From an uncultured Clostridia bacterium (lineage in GTDB: Bacteria; Bacillota; Clostridia; Christensenellales; UBA1242): 64,000 nt of DNA. A model generated the notes under the pieces. The model was not told the DNA's origin. It saw only the letters and a list, made by a program, of their open reading frames with translations, and made no database searches. The position numbers were made by a program, and so were the translations under genes. Positions 30,684 through 42,025 of the stretch are shown in pieces. The stretch lies in contig CAKVHE010000002.1 of NCBI GenBank assembly GCA_934747885.1, forward strand, positions 310,001 to 374,000. Reading direction: 5' to 3'. How positions within the stretch are numbered: the first letter of the stretch is position 1; the number at the start of each line of letters is the position of its first letter.

Positions 30684-32282
30684 ATGAACAAAAGCGCTAA
30701 AACAAAGTTAATTGCTACCATAATTTCTATGGTGTGTGCTTTATCTTTAATTGCAGTTGGTGTTATGGCAAGTTTAACCAATTTTCAAGTTGTAATTGCC
30801 AACCAACTTAATTTGGAATTTAATGCAGTAGAAGGGCAACTATTTGCCACTCGCGTGGGTGATGTTGCAGGCACGGACAGAACCACCAGCAAGGTTTTGA
30901 GTGAAAGCACAAACGCTACTAGCTGGCTTAACGTGTATAACGGTGCTTCTGGGGTGAATCAAACCAACCTAGATAGCATACAAGAAAAAATAAACTTTGT
31001 AAGTAACGATAAAATAAAAGAAATAGTAAACGGTGGTAGAACTTATGTTGCAATAACTTATTACTTTTACTATGTATTGCCGGAAAATGCGGTAGCAAAT
31101 AGCGTAACCCTAACGGCACCAGCAGTAACTGATCAAAATGTAGTTGTTAGTTATTCATACACCAAAGCGTCAAATGCCACTCTCCCAACATTTGATAGCG
31201 TAACCTCACTAACTGACGGCGGAAGTGTAACCGTAAATGGCGGGGAGCACTTGTTCATAAAGGCGGAAGCAAAAGTAGATTTAAGCAAATCAGTAAAGAT
31301 AGAAACTGTTGATTGGAAATTTACATTAAACTTTAGTATCTCGACAAATACAACTACCGAATCTAAAATTAAAGTAACCGATGAACCGATAAATGGAAAC
31401 TACTTTTATTATGTAGAACTGGGTGAATACCCACAGACGGTGGTAGAAGACACAGCGACCGTATCTGCACTAAACGCCCTAGGCGATAGCGCCAAAACTG
31501 GCAGAACCTTTGTGGTAGGTGCAAGTGAAGACGCGGCGCAAACCGCGCATGTGGAATATACTTACAACGGTGCAAAATATGTAAAAGTAGCCAGTGCGGT
31601 AGTAACCGGCACTGGTGACCAATACAAATTTTCGACCGGTACCAAAGCAACAAGAGGCAACGCATATTGGTTTAAGGTAGAACCAGTAAAATGGTTTTTG
31701 CTAGAAGCATATAGCACCACCAAAACTGCCTATACTGGTTCAACCACCAATCTTAGAGTAATAAGTGAAAAATTGTTGACTGCGAATGTAATGTTTGAAA
31801 AGCATGTAGAAAATACGACCTGTAATGTATGGGGAACCAGCAATATCCGTGATTGGCTTAATAATGCCTTTTATACCAGTGCATTTAGTGCCAGTGATAA
31901 AGGATATATTAAAACCAACACAACAAGATACTTTGGAACAAATGAATTTAACACCCAAGACGACTATACAGTAACATCAGGTGGTTCCACCAGTCAAGAC
32001 AATGTATGGCTACTAAGTTGGTACGAAGCAAGTAATACATATTATGGAGCAAATATGTACCTAAAAAAATCTGTGAGATACGCAAACCACACAGATTTTG
32101 CGGTGGCAAACAATTTACGGTTAGATTCCAGTAATTTGCGCGGGGACTATTGGCTCCGCTCGGCGGCTTCCGCTGCTACTCGTGCATGCTTTATATACAC
32201 TGACAACAGCTTGGGCGTGGGCGACTTCGTTGTGAATAATACCGACTTCGGCGTGCGTCCCGCTTTGCAAATAACAATCTAG
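30684..32282 (+). CDS. Exported protein with DUF6273-like C-terminal domain
   Basis: A 532-residue protein. Residues 5-30 are a hydrophobic signal or anchor after two lysines. The middle is Thr/Ser/Asn-rich and beta-like. From about 330 the sequence follows the DUF6273 plan: VKWFLLE, a WGTSNIRDWLNNAFY segment, VWLLSW, then DYWLRSAASAATRA and a final GVRPAL. This domain is widespread in exported proteins of gut Firmicutes; its ligand is unknown. The last 140 bases of the gene are visibly richer in G and C than the rest (35 of 51 bases at 32139-32189), an abrupt change. The WLRS...GVRPAL ending also recalls variable regions of diversity-generating retroelements. AAGAGAGAAC precedes the ATG and a strong terminator follows. 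Confidence 0.8.
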   Translation: MNKSAKTKLIATIISMVCALSLIAVGVMASLTNFQVVIANQLNLEFNAVEGQLFATRVGDVAGTDRTTSKVLSESTNATSWLNVYNGASGVNQTNLDSIQEKINFVSNDKIKEIVNGGRTYVAITYYFYYVLPENAVANSVTLTAPAVTDQNVVVSYSYTKASNATLPTFDSVTSLTDGGSVTVNGGEHLFIKAEAKVDLSKSVKIETVDWKFTLNFSISTNTTTESKIKVTDEPINGNYFYYVELGEYPQTVVEDTATVSALNALGDSAKTGRTFVVGASEDAAQTAHVEYTYNGAKYVKVASAVVTGTGDQYKFSTGTKATRGNAYWFKVEPVKWFLLEAYSTTKTAYTGSTTNLRVISEKLLTANVMFEKHVENTTCNVWGTSNIRDWLNNAFYTSAFSASDKGYIKTNTTRYFGTNEFNTQDDYTVTSGGSTSQDNVWLLSWYEASNTYYGANMYLKKSVRYANHTDFAVANNLRLDSSNLRGDYWLRSAASAATRACFIYTDNSLGVGDFVVNNTDFGVRPALQITI

Positions 32283-32329
32283 AATCGAAAATCTTATTTG
32301 TGCAAATATATGTATAATATAACAAAACA

Positions 32330-32365
32330 AAAAGACCTCGCTTGATGCGTCAAGCGAGGTCTTTT
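32330..32365. terminator. Bidirectional intrinsic terminator
   Basis: AAAAGACCTCGCTTGA and TCAAGCGAGGTCTTTT form a perfect 16-bp stem with a TGCG loop. Flanking A and T runs let it serve both the rightward exported-protein gene and the leftward small membrane gene. Confidence 0.92.
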
Positions 32366-32369
32366 GCTA

Positions 32370-32555
32370 TTAAAACAATCCAACAAATCCGTCCCAAAGT
32401 CCAACAAAAAATTCTTTAATAAAACCGAAAAATCCATACTCGGCAATCATGTCGCCATATTCGGCAAAGCCGCCGTTTAGCAAAAAGTATAAGCCGGAAA
32501 TTGATAAAAAAGTTGCAAGTATTATTAAAATAATTTTTAAAATTTTTCTAAACAT
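32370..32555 (-). CDS. Small single-pass membrane protein, unknown
   Basis: A 61-residue protein: a basic start (MFRKILK), one long hydrophobic helix to about residue 27, then a short aromatic, amphipathic second half ending in GLF. I recognise no family. AAGGA stands 6 bases before the ATG, a consensus promoter lies upstream, and a perfect terminator lies just past the stop; together these support a real gene. The terminator follows the stop within 5 bases. Confidence 0.65.
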   Translation of the reverse strand: MFRKILKIILIILATFLSISGLYFLLNGGFAEYGDMIAEYGFFGFIKEFFVGLWDGFVGLF

Positions 32556-32594
32556 TTTTATTCCTTAGTTCTATATATTTATAATATATATATT

Positions 32595-32623
32595 ATTATA
32601 TATCATAATAAGTAAATTGTAAA
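32595..32623 (-). promoter_or_regulatory. Predicted promoter of the 61-residue membrane protein
   Basis: Read leftward: TTTACA, 17 bases, TATAAT. The surrounding bases are almost pure A and T. Confidence 0.6.
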
Positions 32624-32628
32624 TAGGC

Positions 32629-33492
32629 CTAAAAGAAATCGCTAAATTTGTTTTCTTTGCTCTCGTATAACGAAAGACGTTTGTCCACAAACCCTTGTGA
32701 AAAAGCAACGCCGTTTATGTGGTAATGCTCCAAAATGTTTAATAGCCTAGCTGAGCTAAAAAACTTTTTTGCAATGTTTTGACTGTCTACGCGGCTGATA
32801 GTGGAGGACTTTGGATATTTTAGTGGCAGCTTTAATATTGGAATAACCAACTGCTGCACTTTTGTTTTGGCGGGAGCCTTTGGCAGATTAACGGTGGCAA
32901 CTTGTTTTTGTGCAAGTTGCTTTTGTTTTTCTTTTGCGCTGTCTATTATGCGCTGGCGATTTACCAAATAATCTTGATATCGGCTTTTTATAGAGCGGAG
33001 TTCGTCGCGGCTGGATATGCGCGCTGCAATTATTGCAATATCGTTTAACGCAACGTTGATAAGGTCGCGGTTGTCGCTGCCAACATAACTTAGATTGTTG
33101 CTTTTGATTTTGGCATTAACTTCCAAGTAATTGCCGGCGTCTAGTCCGAGCAAAAAGGACTTACGTTTTATTTCTTTTACTTTGGCAAAAGTAGGGAAGG
33201 CTTTGGCAAAAATTTTGCAAATACGTTCGTTGTCGTGTGCCGTGTATAGGTTAAAAAATTTGCTCAGTCCAAGAGATTGAAGCTTTTGATGGCTTTTTAC
33301 CTCTGCAAAATAGAATTCTATAAAAGAAAAAGGGATTATTTTAGAATTTAATGAATTCAGGTATTGACAAATGCCGAAAAATGTTATATTATTAGCGAGC
33401 ATAAAAAATTCAACATCAGTTAAGTTTTGAGATGCATCATTTTTTAAATCGCCTGACTGTTTGTCAGTAACCGAATTTTGAAAAGTATCCAT
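32629..33492 (-). CDS. Hypothetical cytoplasmic protein
   Basis: A 287-residue protein that I do not recognise. It has no signal peptide or membrane helix. The first 25 residues are polar. A mixed helical region follows to about 190, then a Gln/Lys-rich stretch (KEKQKQLAQKQ), a Pro/Lys-rich linker around 205-235, and a C-terminal part ending in two phenylalanines. GAGGTAAATTGTT gives a plausible ribosome site. It stands alone between a small membrane-protein gene and the rRNA promoter and is transcribed away from the rRNA. Confidence 0.75.
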   Translation of the reverse strand: MDTFQNSVTDKQSGDLKNDASQNLTDVEFFMLANNITFFGICQYLNSLNSKIIPFSFIEFYFAEVKSHQKLQSLGLSKFFNLYTAHDNERICKIFAKAFPTFAKVKEIKRKSFLLGLDAGNYLEVNAKIKSNNLSYVGSDNRDLINVALNDIAIIAARISSRDELRSIKSRYQDYLVNRQRIIDSAKEKQKQLAQKQVATVNLPKAPAKTKVQQLVIPILKLPLKYPKSSTISRVDSQNIAKKFFSSARLLNILEHYHINGVAFSQGFVDKRLSLYESKENKFSDFF

Positions 33493-33518
33493 AACAATTT
33501 ACCTCGTTTTATAGATAT

Positions 33519-33547
33519 ATTATACCATAAAATATAAAATATCAAAA
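33519..33547 (-). promoter_or_regulatory. Predicted promoter of the 287-residue hypothetical gene
   Basis: Read leftward: TTTTGA, 17 bases, TATAAT preceded by TGG (extended -10). Confidence 0.5.
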
Positions 33548-33636
33548 TAAAAAGTGGCAAAATGTGTTTATTTTTCAAGCAAAAATGAGCGTCGCAAAAA
33601 TTTCTAAAAATTTTTTAAAAAATTTTAAAAAAACTG

Positions 33637-33665
33637 TTGACAAATTGTTTGTGCTATGATAAAAT
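33637..33665 (+). promoter_or_regulatory. Promoter of the 23S-5S rRNA operon
   Basis: TTGACA, 17 bases, TAAAAT. The 40 bases upstream are runs of A and T, like an rRNA UP element. About 360 bases of leader separate it from the 23S gene; they contain no 16S sequence and no tRNA. Confidence 0.75.
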
Positions 33666-33729
33666 TGTTTTTGTTCGCTGATGTGAACAACAACTTAATG
33701 ATTTGCACCAAGTATTAAATGAATACCTC

Positions 33730-33790
33730 TGGCGAGTTGGCTTAACTATATAGCATTGTGATAATGCAAAGGCCTGCTTGCCATATTTTT
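33730..33790 (+). other. Structured element in the rRNA leader
   Basis: TGGCGAG (33730-33736) pairs with CTTGCCA (33777-33783) with one G-U, enclosing an inner hairpin GCATT-GTGAT-AATGC (33753-33767). A short T run follows (33786-33790). It could be a leader fold, an attenuator-like element or a small RNA; no function can be assigned. Confidence 0.4.
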
Positions 33791-33814
33791 ATTTAATCAG
33801 CAAATTATCAAATG

Positions 33815-33833
33815 TGTACATTGACAACTGCAT
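33815..33833 (+). repeat. Left arm of the 23S rRNA processing stem
   Basis: The 19 bases here (TGTACATTGACAACTGCAT) are the exact reverse complement of 37005-37023, beyond the 3' end of the 23S gene. Such pairing arms bracket bacterial 23S genes and are cut by RNase III. Confidence 0.8.
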
Positions 33834-34023
33834 ATTGATTTATAGAGAATCAGACAAACATAAACAAATATATTAACGTAGTGTAATATGCAAATTACAA
33901 TTTAAACAACCGTTTTAATGTAAAACAATTACGCTGAGTCAAATATTAACAAGAAAGCATAAGGCAAAAAAGTTAAATTTAACTGTAAGCAAAAACCGCA
34001 ATTGTATAAGATAATTATATATA

Positions 34024-36959
<2,936 letters not shown>

Positions 36960-37004
36960 CATACAAAGTGGTTTTTAAAACTCTTCTGATTTTTTATAAA
37001 CAAG

Positions 37005-37023
37005 ATGCAGTTGTCAATGTACA
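37005..37023 (+). repeat. Right arm of the 23S rRNA processing stem
   Basis: ATGCAGTTGTCAATGTACA, the exact reverse complement of 33815-33833. It lies about 45 bases after the 23S 3' end and before the 5S gene. Confidence 0.8.
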
Positions 37024-37084
37024 TACAAAATTGTACATTAAACAATATTGATAATTCCAAGTGAACAACTTGTAGTTATACCAT

Positions 37085-37200
37085 AACGGTGCTAATGCCG
37101 GGGAGGTCCACCTGTTCTCATACCGAACACAGAAGTTAAGCTCCCAATGGGCCGAGAGTACTAGTCTGGCAACGGGCTGGGAGGGTAGGACGGTGCCGTT
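37085..37200 (+). rRNA. rrf: 5S ribosomal RNA
   Basis: About 116 bases. The end helix is AACGG (37085-37089) with CCGTT (37196-37200). The conserved core CCGAACACAGAAGTTAAGC is in the middle and GGGAGGGTAGG near the end. It follows the 23S gene by about 125 bases and is followed by a terminator. Confidence 0.96.
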
Positions 37201-37208
37201 AACCTAGC

Positions 37209-37240
37209 AAAAGACCTGCGAAATATCGCAGGTCTTTTCG
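37209..37240 (+). terminator. Terminator of the rRNA operon
   Basis: AAAAGACCTGCGA (37209-37221) and TCGCAGGTCTTTT (37226-37238) form a perfect stem. The outer AAAAGACCT/AGGTCTTTT is the same as in the terminator at 32330. Confidence 0.9.
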
Positions 37241-37287
37241 TTTACTTAAAAATTTAAATAAAAATTGCTATACAATTTTGTAATTTT

Positions 37288-37297
37288 TTGATATAAT
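37288..37297 (+). promoter_or_regulatory. Probable -10 element before the esterase gene
   Basis: TTGATATAAT contains a perfect TATAAT (37292-37297) 22 bases before the start codon. The -35 is weak: TTGCTA at 37265 is 21 bases away. Confidence 0.4.
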
Positions 37298-37319
37298 TAC
37301 CACAAAGGGAAAGTCGGCA

Positions 37320-38210
37320 ATGGTATTTGAAAATGAAATTTTAAAAGTAAAAAATGTGGTAGAAACTGGACTATCCAAAATTGTTCCAAATTTCCACAAA
37401 AAAATTAAGGGTGTTTCCACTGTTTCTGGTTTAAACTATTATGGAACCAAAGATAACAGTAGCGCTGTGGAGGTTTATCATCCAAGTGGTGAAGGTTCAG
37501 GTTACGGCACAATTGTGTATTTTCATGGCGGTGGCTGGACAACTTTAGATAAGTCGATGTATCAAACGCTTGGTAGAAAGCTTGCAAAACTTGGTTTTGT
37601 TGTTTTTAATTGCAATTATGAACTAGCACCAAAGGCAAGTATTGAAAAAATTATCGCCGATGCCGAACAAGCGGTTGTCTTTGCACTAAACAAAACAGAA
37701 AAGTTTGGTGGCGACCCAACTAGGTTATATCTTGGCGGCGACAGTGCCGGAGCGCATATTGCTGCAATGATTGGCACGCGTGCAACGGCAGAACCGGCAC
37801 ACAATGACTTTGCAGATAAAATAAAAGGCTTGTTGCTTTTTTATGGCATATATAATTTTGATACTTTGCGTGCGACAAAGTTTCCATCAATAAATTTGTT
37901 TATGGATGCCTTATTTGGTAAACGTGAAATTGAAAATAAAGAACTTATGCATGAATATTCGCCGGTTTACTTTTTGAACAAAAATTTTCCACGTTCATTT
38001 TTAACTAGTGGTGGAATAGACAAATTGCACCAAACTCAATCGGTCATGTTTAAGCAAAAACTAGATGAGTTACGCATTCCAAATATGTCGGTATTTTTTG
38101 ATAAAAAAGAACAATTGGGCAGGCACGGGTTTATGTCGGTTGATGGCATAAAAACTAGCGATATTGCCTTTGCGATATTAGAAAAATTTTTAAAAGAAGA
38201 GGGAAAATAG
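37320..38210 (+). CDS. Alpha/beta-hydrolase esterase, hormone-sensitive-lipase type
   Basis: A 296-residue serine hydrolase. The oxyanion-hole motif HGGGW begins at H69, the nucleophile is S142 in GGDSAG, and the likely acid and base are D234 in SGGIDKLH and H269 in GRHGFM. This is the plan of the HSL-type carboxylesterases, which cleave short acyl esters; the natural substrate is unknown. No signal peptide is visible. AAAGGG gives a modest ribosome site. lspA starts on the next base after its stop. Confidence 0.88.
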   Translation: MVFENEILKVKNVVETGLSKIVPNFHKKIKGVSTVSGLNYYGTKDNSSAVEVYHPSGEGSGYGTIVYFHGGGWTTLDKSMYQTLGRKLAKLGFVVFNCNYELAPKASIEKIIADAEQAVVFALNKTEKFGGDPTRLYLGGDSAGAHIAAMIGTRATAEPAHNDFADKIKGLLLFYGIYNFDTLRATKFPSINLFMDALFGKREIENKELMHEYSPVYFLNKNFPRSFLTSGGIDKLHQTQSVMFKQKLDELRIPNMSVFFDKKEQLGRHGFMSVDGIKTSDIAFAILEKFLKEEGK

Positions 38211-38702
38211 GTGTTGATTTCGGTATGTCTGGCCATAATATTTTCGGTTGTTGCGCTGGACCAAATAACCAAAATTGTGTTTTGGGGCGTAACAAAACCC
38301 TTAATAGGTGACCAGATATGGTTGACATCCACCCTAAACGACGGTGCTGCTTTTTCAATTTTGCGGGGTGGGCGTATTTACTTTGTTATATTCACGGTAA
38401 TTGTAATTTTTGTTTTGACTTATGTTTTAATTAACCGAAAAATCTCCACCAAACCATTTTTTAGAATAACTCTGTCGCTTTTACTCGGCGGAATAATTGG
38501 CAATTTTATTGATAGATTTTTGCTGGGAGCGGTAAGAGATTTTATTTACATTAAAAAATTTGGGTTTGTTTGCAATGTGGCAGATATTGCCATTGTTGTT
38601 GCCACCTTTATGCTTGGTATTTATATTATCTTTTTGCATGACTATTCCAAACAAAAACCGCGAGTTAAACCGGTAAGTGAAAGCGGGGAAAAGACTAAAT
38701 GA
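38211..38702 (+). CDS. lspA: Lipoprotein signal peptidase II
   Basis: A 163-residue membrane protease that removes signal peptides from prolipoproteins. It has four hydrophobic segments and the conserved NDGAAFSI, GNFIDR and NVAD motifs; the Asp residues in the last two are the catalytic pair. It starts with GTG directly after the esterase stop, with AGAGGG 7 bases upstream. It overlaps the next gene by 4 bases (ATGA), the common lspA-rluD arrangement. Confidence 0.95.
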   Translation: MLISVCLAIIFSVVALDQITKIVFWGVTKPLIGDQIWLTSTLNDGAAFSILRGGRIYFVIFTVIVIFVLTYVLINRKISTKPFFRITLSLLLGGIIGNFIDRFLLGAVRDFIYIKKFGFVCNVADIAIVVATFMLGIYIIFLHDYSKQKPRVKPVSESGEKTK

Positions 38703-39607
38703 AATATACATTAACGGTAACCGAAAAAGAAAGTGGTGAAAGGTTAGATAAGGCCATTGCAGACCTAGAAAAAGAGGTGACTCGTTCTAGTTTGAAGGCG
38801 TGCTTTGAAAGCAACGGGGTTTTGGTTAATGGAAAGCCGTCAAAACCCAGTAAGACGGTAAAAAACGGGGATAAAATCGAGTTTGAACTTATTATCGAAA
38901 GTTTATCCGCAGAACCTGAAAACCTGCCATTAAACATCGTTTATGAGGACGATGACTTGGCAATAATTGATAAACCTCAAGGAATGACAGTGCACCCAGC
39001 ACCAGGGCATTCAGGTGGAACGCTGGTTAATGCAATTTTGTATCATTTTAATAAGGTAAGCGATATTGGCGGGGAAATTAGACCAGGTATTGTTCACCGA
39101 ATAGACAAAGATACCAGCGGGCTATTGGTTGTTGCAAAAAACAATAAGGCGCATTTAAGCCTCGCAAAACAAATTAGTACCAAGACTTGCAAACGAACTT
39201 ATTTGGCACTAGTTGTGGGAAATTTAAAAAACCCGATTGGGGTAGTTGATGCACCAATTGGTAGAGATCCCAAGGACCGTAAAAAAATGGCAATTGTTCC
39301 AAACGGCAAGCGTGCGGTAACGCACTATAAAGAACTAGAAAGATACAAGGGATATTCGCTAGTGCAGTTTGACCTAGAAACGGGCAGAACGCACCAAATA
39401 CGGGTACATACAAAAAGTTTGGGGCACCCAATTGTTGGCGATATGGTTTATGGGAGCAAAGATAACAAATTCAAGTTAAACGGCCAACTACTGCACGCTT
39501 ATAAATTAAAATTGGTTCAACCGACTACCAAAAAGATAATAGAAGTAACTTCGCCGCTACCTGATTATTTTGAAAAAGTACTATTATCGCTAAAAAAATC
39601 GGTGTAA
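38699..39607 (+). CDS. rluD: RluD-family 23S rRNA pseudouridine synthase
   Basis: A 302-residue RluA/RluD-type enzyme. An S4 RNA-binding domain occupies about 15-75. The catalytic motif HRIDKDTSGLLVVAKN supplies the essential Asp, and GRTHQIRVH and GHPIVGDMVYG are also typical. The family modifies uridines in 23S rRNA, but the exact site is not readable from sequence. It is translationally coupled to lspA by the ATGA overlap. Confidence 0.93.
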   Translation: MKYTLTVTEKESGERLDKAIADLEKEVTRSSLKACFESNGVLVNGKPSKPSKTVKNGDKIEFELIIESLSAEPENLPLNIVYEDDDLAIIDKPQGMTVHPAPGHSGGTLVNAILYHFNKVSDIGGEIRPGIVHRIDKDTSGLLVVAKNNKAHLSLAKQISTKTCKRTYLALVVGNLKNPIGVVDAPIGRDPKDRKKMAIVPNGKRAVTHYKELERYKGYSLVQFDLETGRTHQIRVHTKSLGHPIVGDMVYGSKDNKFKLNGQLLHAYKLKLVQPTTKKIIEVTSPLPDYFEKVLLSLKKSV

Positions 39608-39613
39608 TAAATA

Positions 39614-39642
39614 TAGACAAACGCTGATTGGCGTGTTATAAT
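39614..39642 (+). promoter_or_regulatory. Predicted promoter of the small membrane protein and tig
   Basis: TAGACA, 17 bases, TATAAT, just after the rluD stop. Confidence 0.7.
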
Positions 39643-39668
39643 TAAAGTTGTCTAAAATAGGAGAAGAT

Positions 39669-40052
39669 ATGGCAGAAAAAACCGAAAATAACTTAGACGC
39701 CATTGCTACGGCGCTCATAATTACTTTTTCCGTGGCAACTATTTGTGTGATTATCTACTTGATTTTTGGGCTGTATATTTTTGCAAGTTTGGCTCTTGCA
39801 ATCTACACAATTAGTTTTAGTTTAATTGCACTTGCGTCTTTGCGAAAACTATTTATTGTTGCAAGATACAGTGAGCGTATAAACGCCTTGGCTGCTAACG
39901 AAAATTTAACCGAAGCCGAGCGTGACGACGTAAAAAAAGAAAGAGCGGAAGCACAAAAAGCTATTTCTAAAGTCAAGACAGTTGCTATAATAAAGTCGTG
40001 TTTGTCCGGCGCTTTTGCTATATTTACCCTAGTTGTTTTAGTTTTGCTATAA
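39669..40052 (+). CDS. Small membrane protein, unknown function
   Basis: A 127-residue protein that I do not recognise. Helices lie at about 12-33 and 35-60. A charged, Glu/Lys-rich cytoplasmic segment follows (about 70-100), and a final helix closes the protein (about 105-127). I choose the ATG at 39669 over an in-frame TTG at 39648 because AGGAGA lies close before the ATG and the promoter -10 ends at 39642. It lies 12 bases before tig and is probably co-transcribed with it. Confidence 0.7.
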   Translation: MAEKTENNLDAIATALIITFSVATICVIIYLIFGLYIFASLALAIYTISFSLIALASLRKLFIVARYSERINALAANENLTEAERDDVKKERAEAQKAISKVKTVAIIKSCLSGAFAIFTLVVLVLL

Positions 40053-40064
40053 AAAGGAGATATT

Positions 40065-41354
40065 ATGAAATACACAAGAAATGAAAGAAAAGACGACAAA
40101 ATTGTTGTAAATTTTGAACTTAATGCCAAAGAATGGGAAGCCGAAGTAGAAGCTGCTTACCAAAAGAACAAAGGCAAGTACAAAAAAGAAGGTTTTAGAC
40201 AAGGCAAAGTTCCTCGCAAGGTTTTGGAAAACACCTATGGCAAGTATATGTTTTATGAGGATGCTTTTAATGACGCCTTCCCAAAATTTTACACTGATAT
40301 GCTTAAAAAAGAAAAAGATATTTATCCAATTGACTACCCACAAATTGGCGTAGATAAAATGGACGAAAAAGGCGTAAAATTTACCGCGACTATTGAAGTA
40401 TTGCCAGAATTTAAAGTAGAAAAATACACTGGTTTTGAAATTAAAAAAGGCAAAGTTGATGTTAAAAAAGCCGACATCCAAGCAGAACTCGATATGCTTG
40501 CAAAACGTCACTGCCGCTATGTAGAAATAACTGACCGTGAAGTTAAAAACGGTGACCTTGTAAACCTAAACTATTGTGGCAAAATTGATGGTGTTGCCTT
40601 TGAGGGTGGCACTGCCGAAGACCAAGAACTAGAAATTGGTTCTGGCACCTTTATCCCAGGTTTTGAAGAACAAATGGTTGGTATGAAAATAAACGAAGAA
40701 AAAGACCTAAAAGTTAAGTTCCCAGAAACCTACCACGCAGAAAACTTGGCTGGCAAAGATGCAATTTTTACGGTTAAAGTGCTAGGCATCCGCGAAAAAC
40801 AAATTCCTGAAATCAACGACGATTTTGCAAAGGAAGTTTCAGAATTTGACAGCTTGCAAGCGTTAACTTTGAGTATTGAAGAACGTCAAGCCAAAGAAAA
40901 AGCCGAAGAAATTGAACATAAAGCTGAAAATGATTTATTAAAAGCAATCGTAGACGGCGTAGACTTTAAGGTCCCTGCAAAAATGGTCGATAAACAACTA
41001 GATTACTATATGCATGATCTAGAACATCGTATGGCAATGCAAGGTTTAACCAAAGAAATGTACTTTAAGTTTACCGGCACCACCGAAGAAAACTTGCGTA
41101 AAGAAAGACGTAAAGATGCAGAAAGAAGCGTTAAAACGGGTTTGGTTCTTGACCAAATTGTAGAAAAAGAAGGTATTAAGGCAACTGCAAAAGATATTGA
41201 TGCAAAACTTGAAGAAATTGCAAAAATGTACAACCAAACCAAAGAAGAAATTAAATCTATGCTAGAAGAAAACGGCAATATGGCATCGGTTGAACAAGAA
41301 GTTGTTAACGATAAAGTTATTAAATTTTTGAAAGAAAACAACAAAATTGCCTAA
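40065..41354 (+). CDS. tig: Trigger factor
   Basis: A 429-residue ribosome-associated chaperone. The N-terminal ribosome-binding domain contains GFRQGKVPRKVLE (about 44-56), matching the family signature. A FKBP-type prolyl isomerase domain follows (about 155-240; GDLVNLNYCGKIDGVAFEGG), then the long helical substrate-binding C-terminal domain. AAGGAG precedes the ATG. It heads the tig-clpP-clpX-engB order common in Firmicutes. Confidence 0.96.
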   Translation: MKYTRNERKDDKIVVNFELNAKEWEAEVEAAYQKNKGKYKKEGFRQGKVPRKVLENTYGKYMFYEDAFNDAFPKFYTDMLKKEKDIYPIDYPQIGVDKMDEKGVKFTATIEVLPEFKVEKYTGFEIKKGKVDVKKADIQAELDMLAKRHCRYVEITDREVKNGDLVNLNYCGKIDGVAFEGGTAEDQELEIGSGTFIPGFEEQMVGMKINEEKDLKVKFPETYHAENLAGKDAIFTVKVLGIREKQIPEINDDFAKEVSEFDSLQALTLSIEERQAKEKAEEIEHKAENDLLKAIVDGVDFKVPAKMVDKQLDYYMHDLEHRMAMQGLTKEMYFKFTGTTEENLRKERRKDAERSVKTGLVLDQIVEKEGIKATAKDIDAKLEEIAKMYNQTKEEIKSMLEENGNMASVEQEVVNDKVIKFLKENNKIA

Positions 41355-41384
41355 ACTAAATAAAATCAAAATTTTGGAGACTTT

Positions 41385-41978
41385 ATGAACGAAAAGAATG
41401 TTTTAGTTCCTATGGTAATAGAGCAAACCAACCGCGGGGAAAGGTCGTATGACATTTACTCGCGCTTGCTCGAAGACCGTATTGTATTTTTGTCGGATGA
41501 AATTACTGACGCAACGGCAAACACCCTAATTGCACAACTAATTTACCTAGAAGGCAAAGATCCAGACAAAGATATTATGATGTATATCAACAGCCCAGGT
41601 GGCAGTGTGGTTGCAGGAATGGCAATTTTTGATACCATGAACTATATTAAATGTGATGTTCAAACCATTTGTATTGGTATGGCGGCAAGTATGGCAGCAG
41701 TTTTGCTTACTGCCGGAGCAAAAGGTAAGCGTTATGCTTTGCCAAATAGTGAAATTATGATTCACCAACCACTTGGTGGCGCTCAAGGTCAAGCAAGTGA
41801 TATTGCTATTCATGCAGAACACATTTTAAAAACAAAGCGCAAACTTAACAAGATTTTGGCAGATCGCTCGGGACAATCTTTGGAACAAATAGAAAAAGAT
41901 ACTGACCGTGACAATTTTATGAGCGCAAATGAAGCCCTAAAATATGGTTTAATTGACAAAATTTTTGACAAACGATAG
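41385..41978 (+). CDS. clpP: ATP-dependent Clp protease proteolytic subunit
   Basis: A 197-residue serine protease that forms the barrel of ClpXP and ClpCP. The catalytic Ser is S102 in GMAASMAA, the His is H127 in MIHQPLGG, and the Asp is in TDRDNFMSA. The start [22 protein letters not shown] is standard for the mature enzyme. GGAGACTTT precedes the ATG. Confidence 0.97.
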   Translation: MNEKNVLVPMVIEQTNRGERSYDIYSRLLEDRIVFLSDEITDATANTLIAQLIYLEGKDPDKDIMMYINSPGGSVVAGMAIFDTMNYIKCDVQTICIGMAASMAAVLLTAGAKGKRYALPNSEIMIHQPLGGAQGQASDIAIHAEHILKTKRKLNKILADRSGQSLEQIEKDTDRDNFMSANEALKYGLIDKIFDKR

Positions 41979-41995
41979 TTTTTATTTGTTATAAA
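41965..41995 (+). promoter_or_regulatory. Possible promoter of clpX at the end of clpP
   Basis: TTGACA at 41965-41970 inside the last codons of clpP, 19 bases, TATAAA with a preceding TGT. The spacing is long, so this is tentative. Confidence 0.35.
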
Positions 41996-42025
41996 ATCAA
42001 CTATACTAATAGGGCGGAGAGATAT

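Noticed and set aside
33821..33846. TTGACA followed by TATAGA as a second rRNA promoter
   Set aside because: The spacing is only 14 bases, and the TTGACA is part of the 19-bp processing-stem arm.
33666..34023. A tRNA or a 16S remnant in the rRNA leader
   Set aside because: No T-loop GTTC-type segment, acceptor pairing or conserved 16S segment is present.
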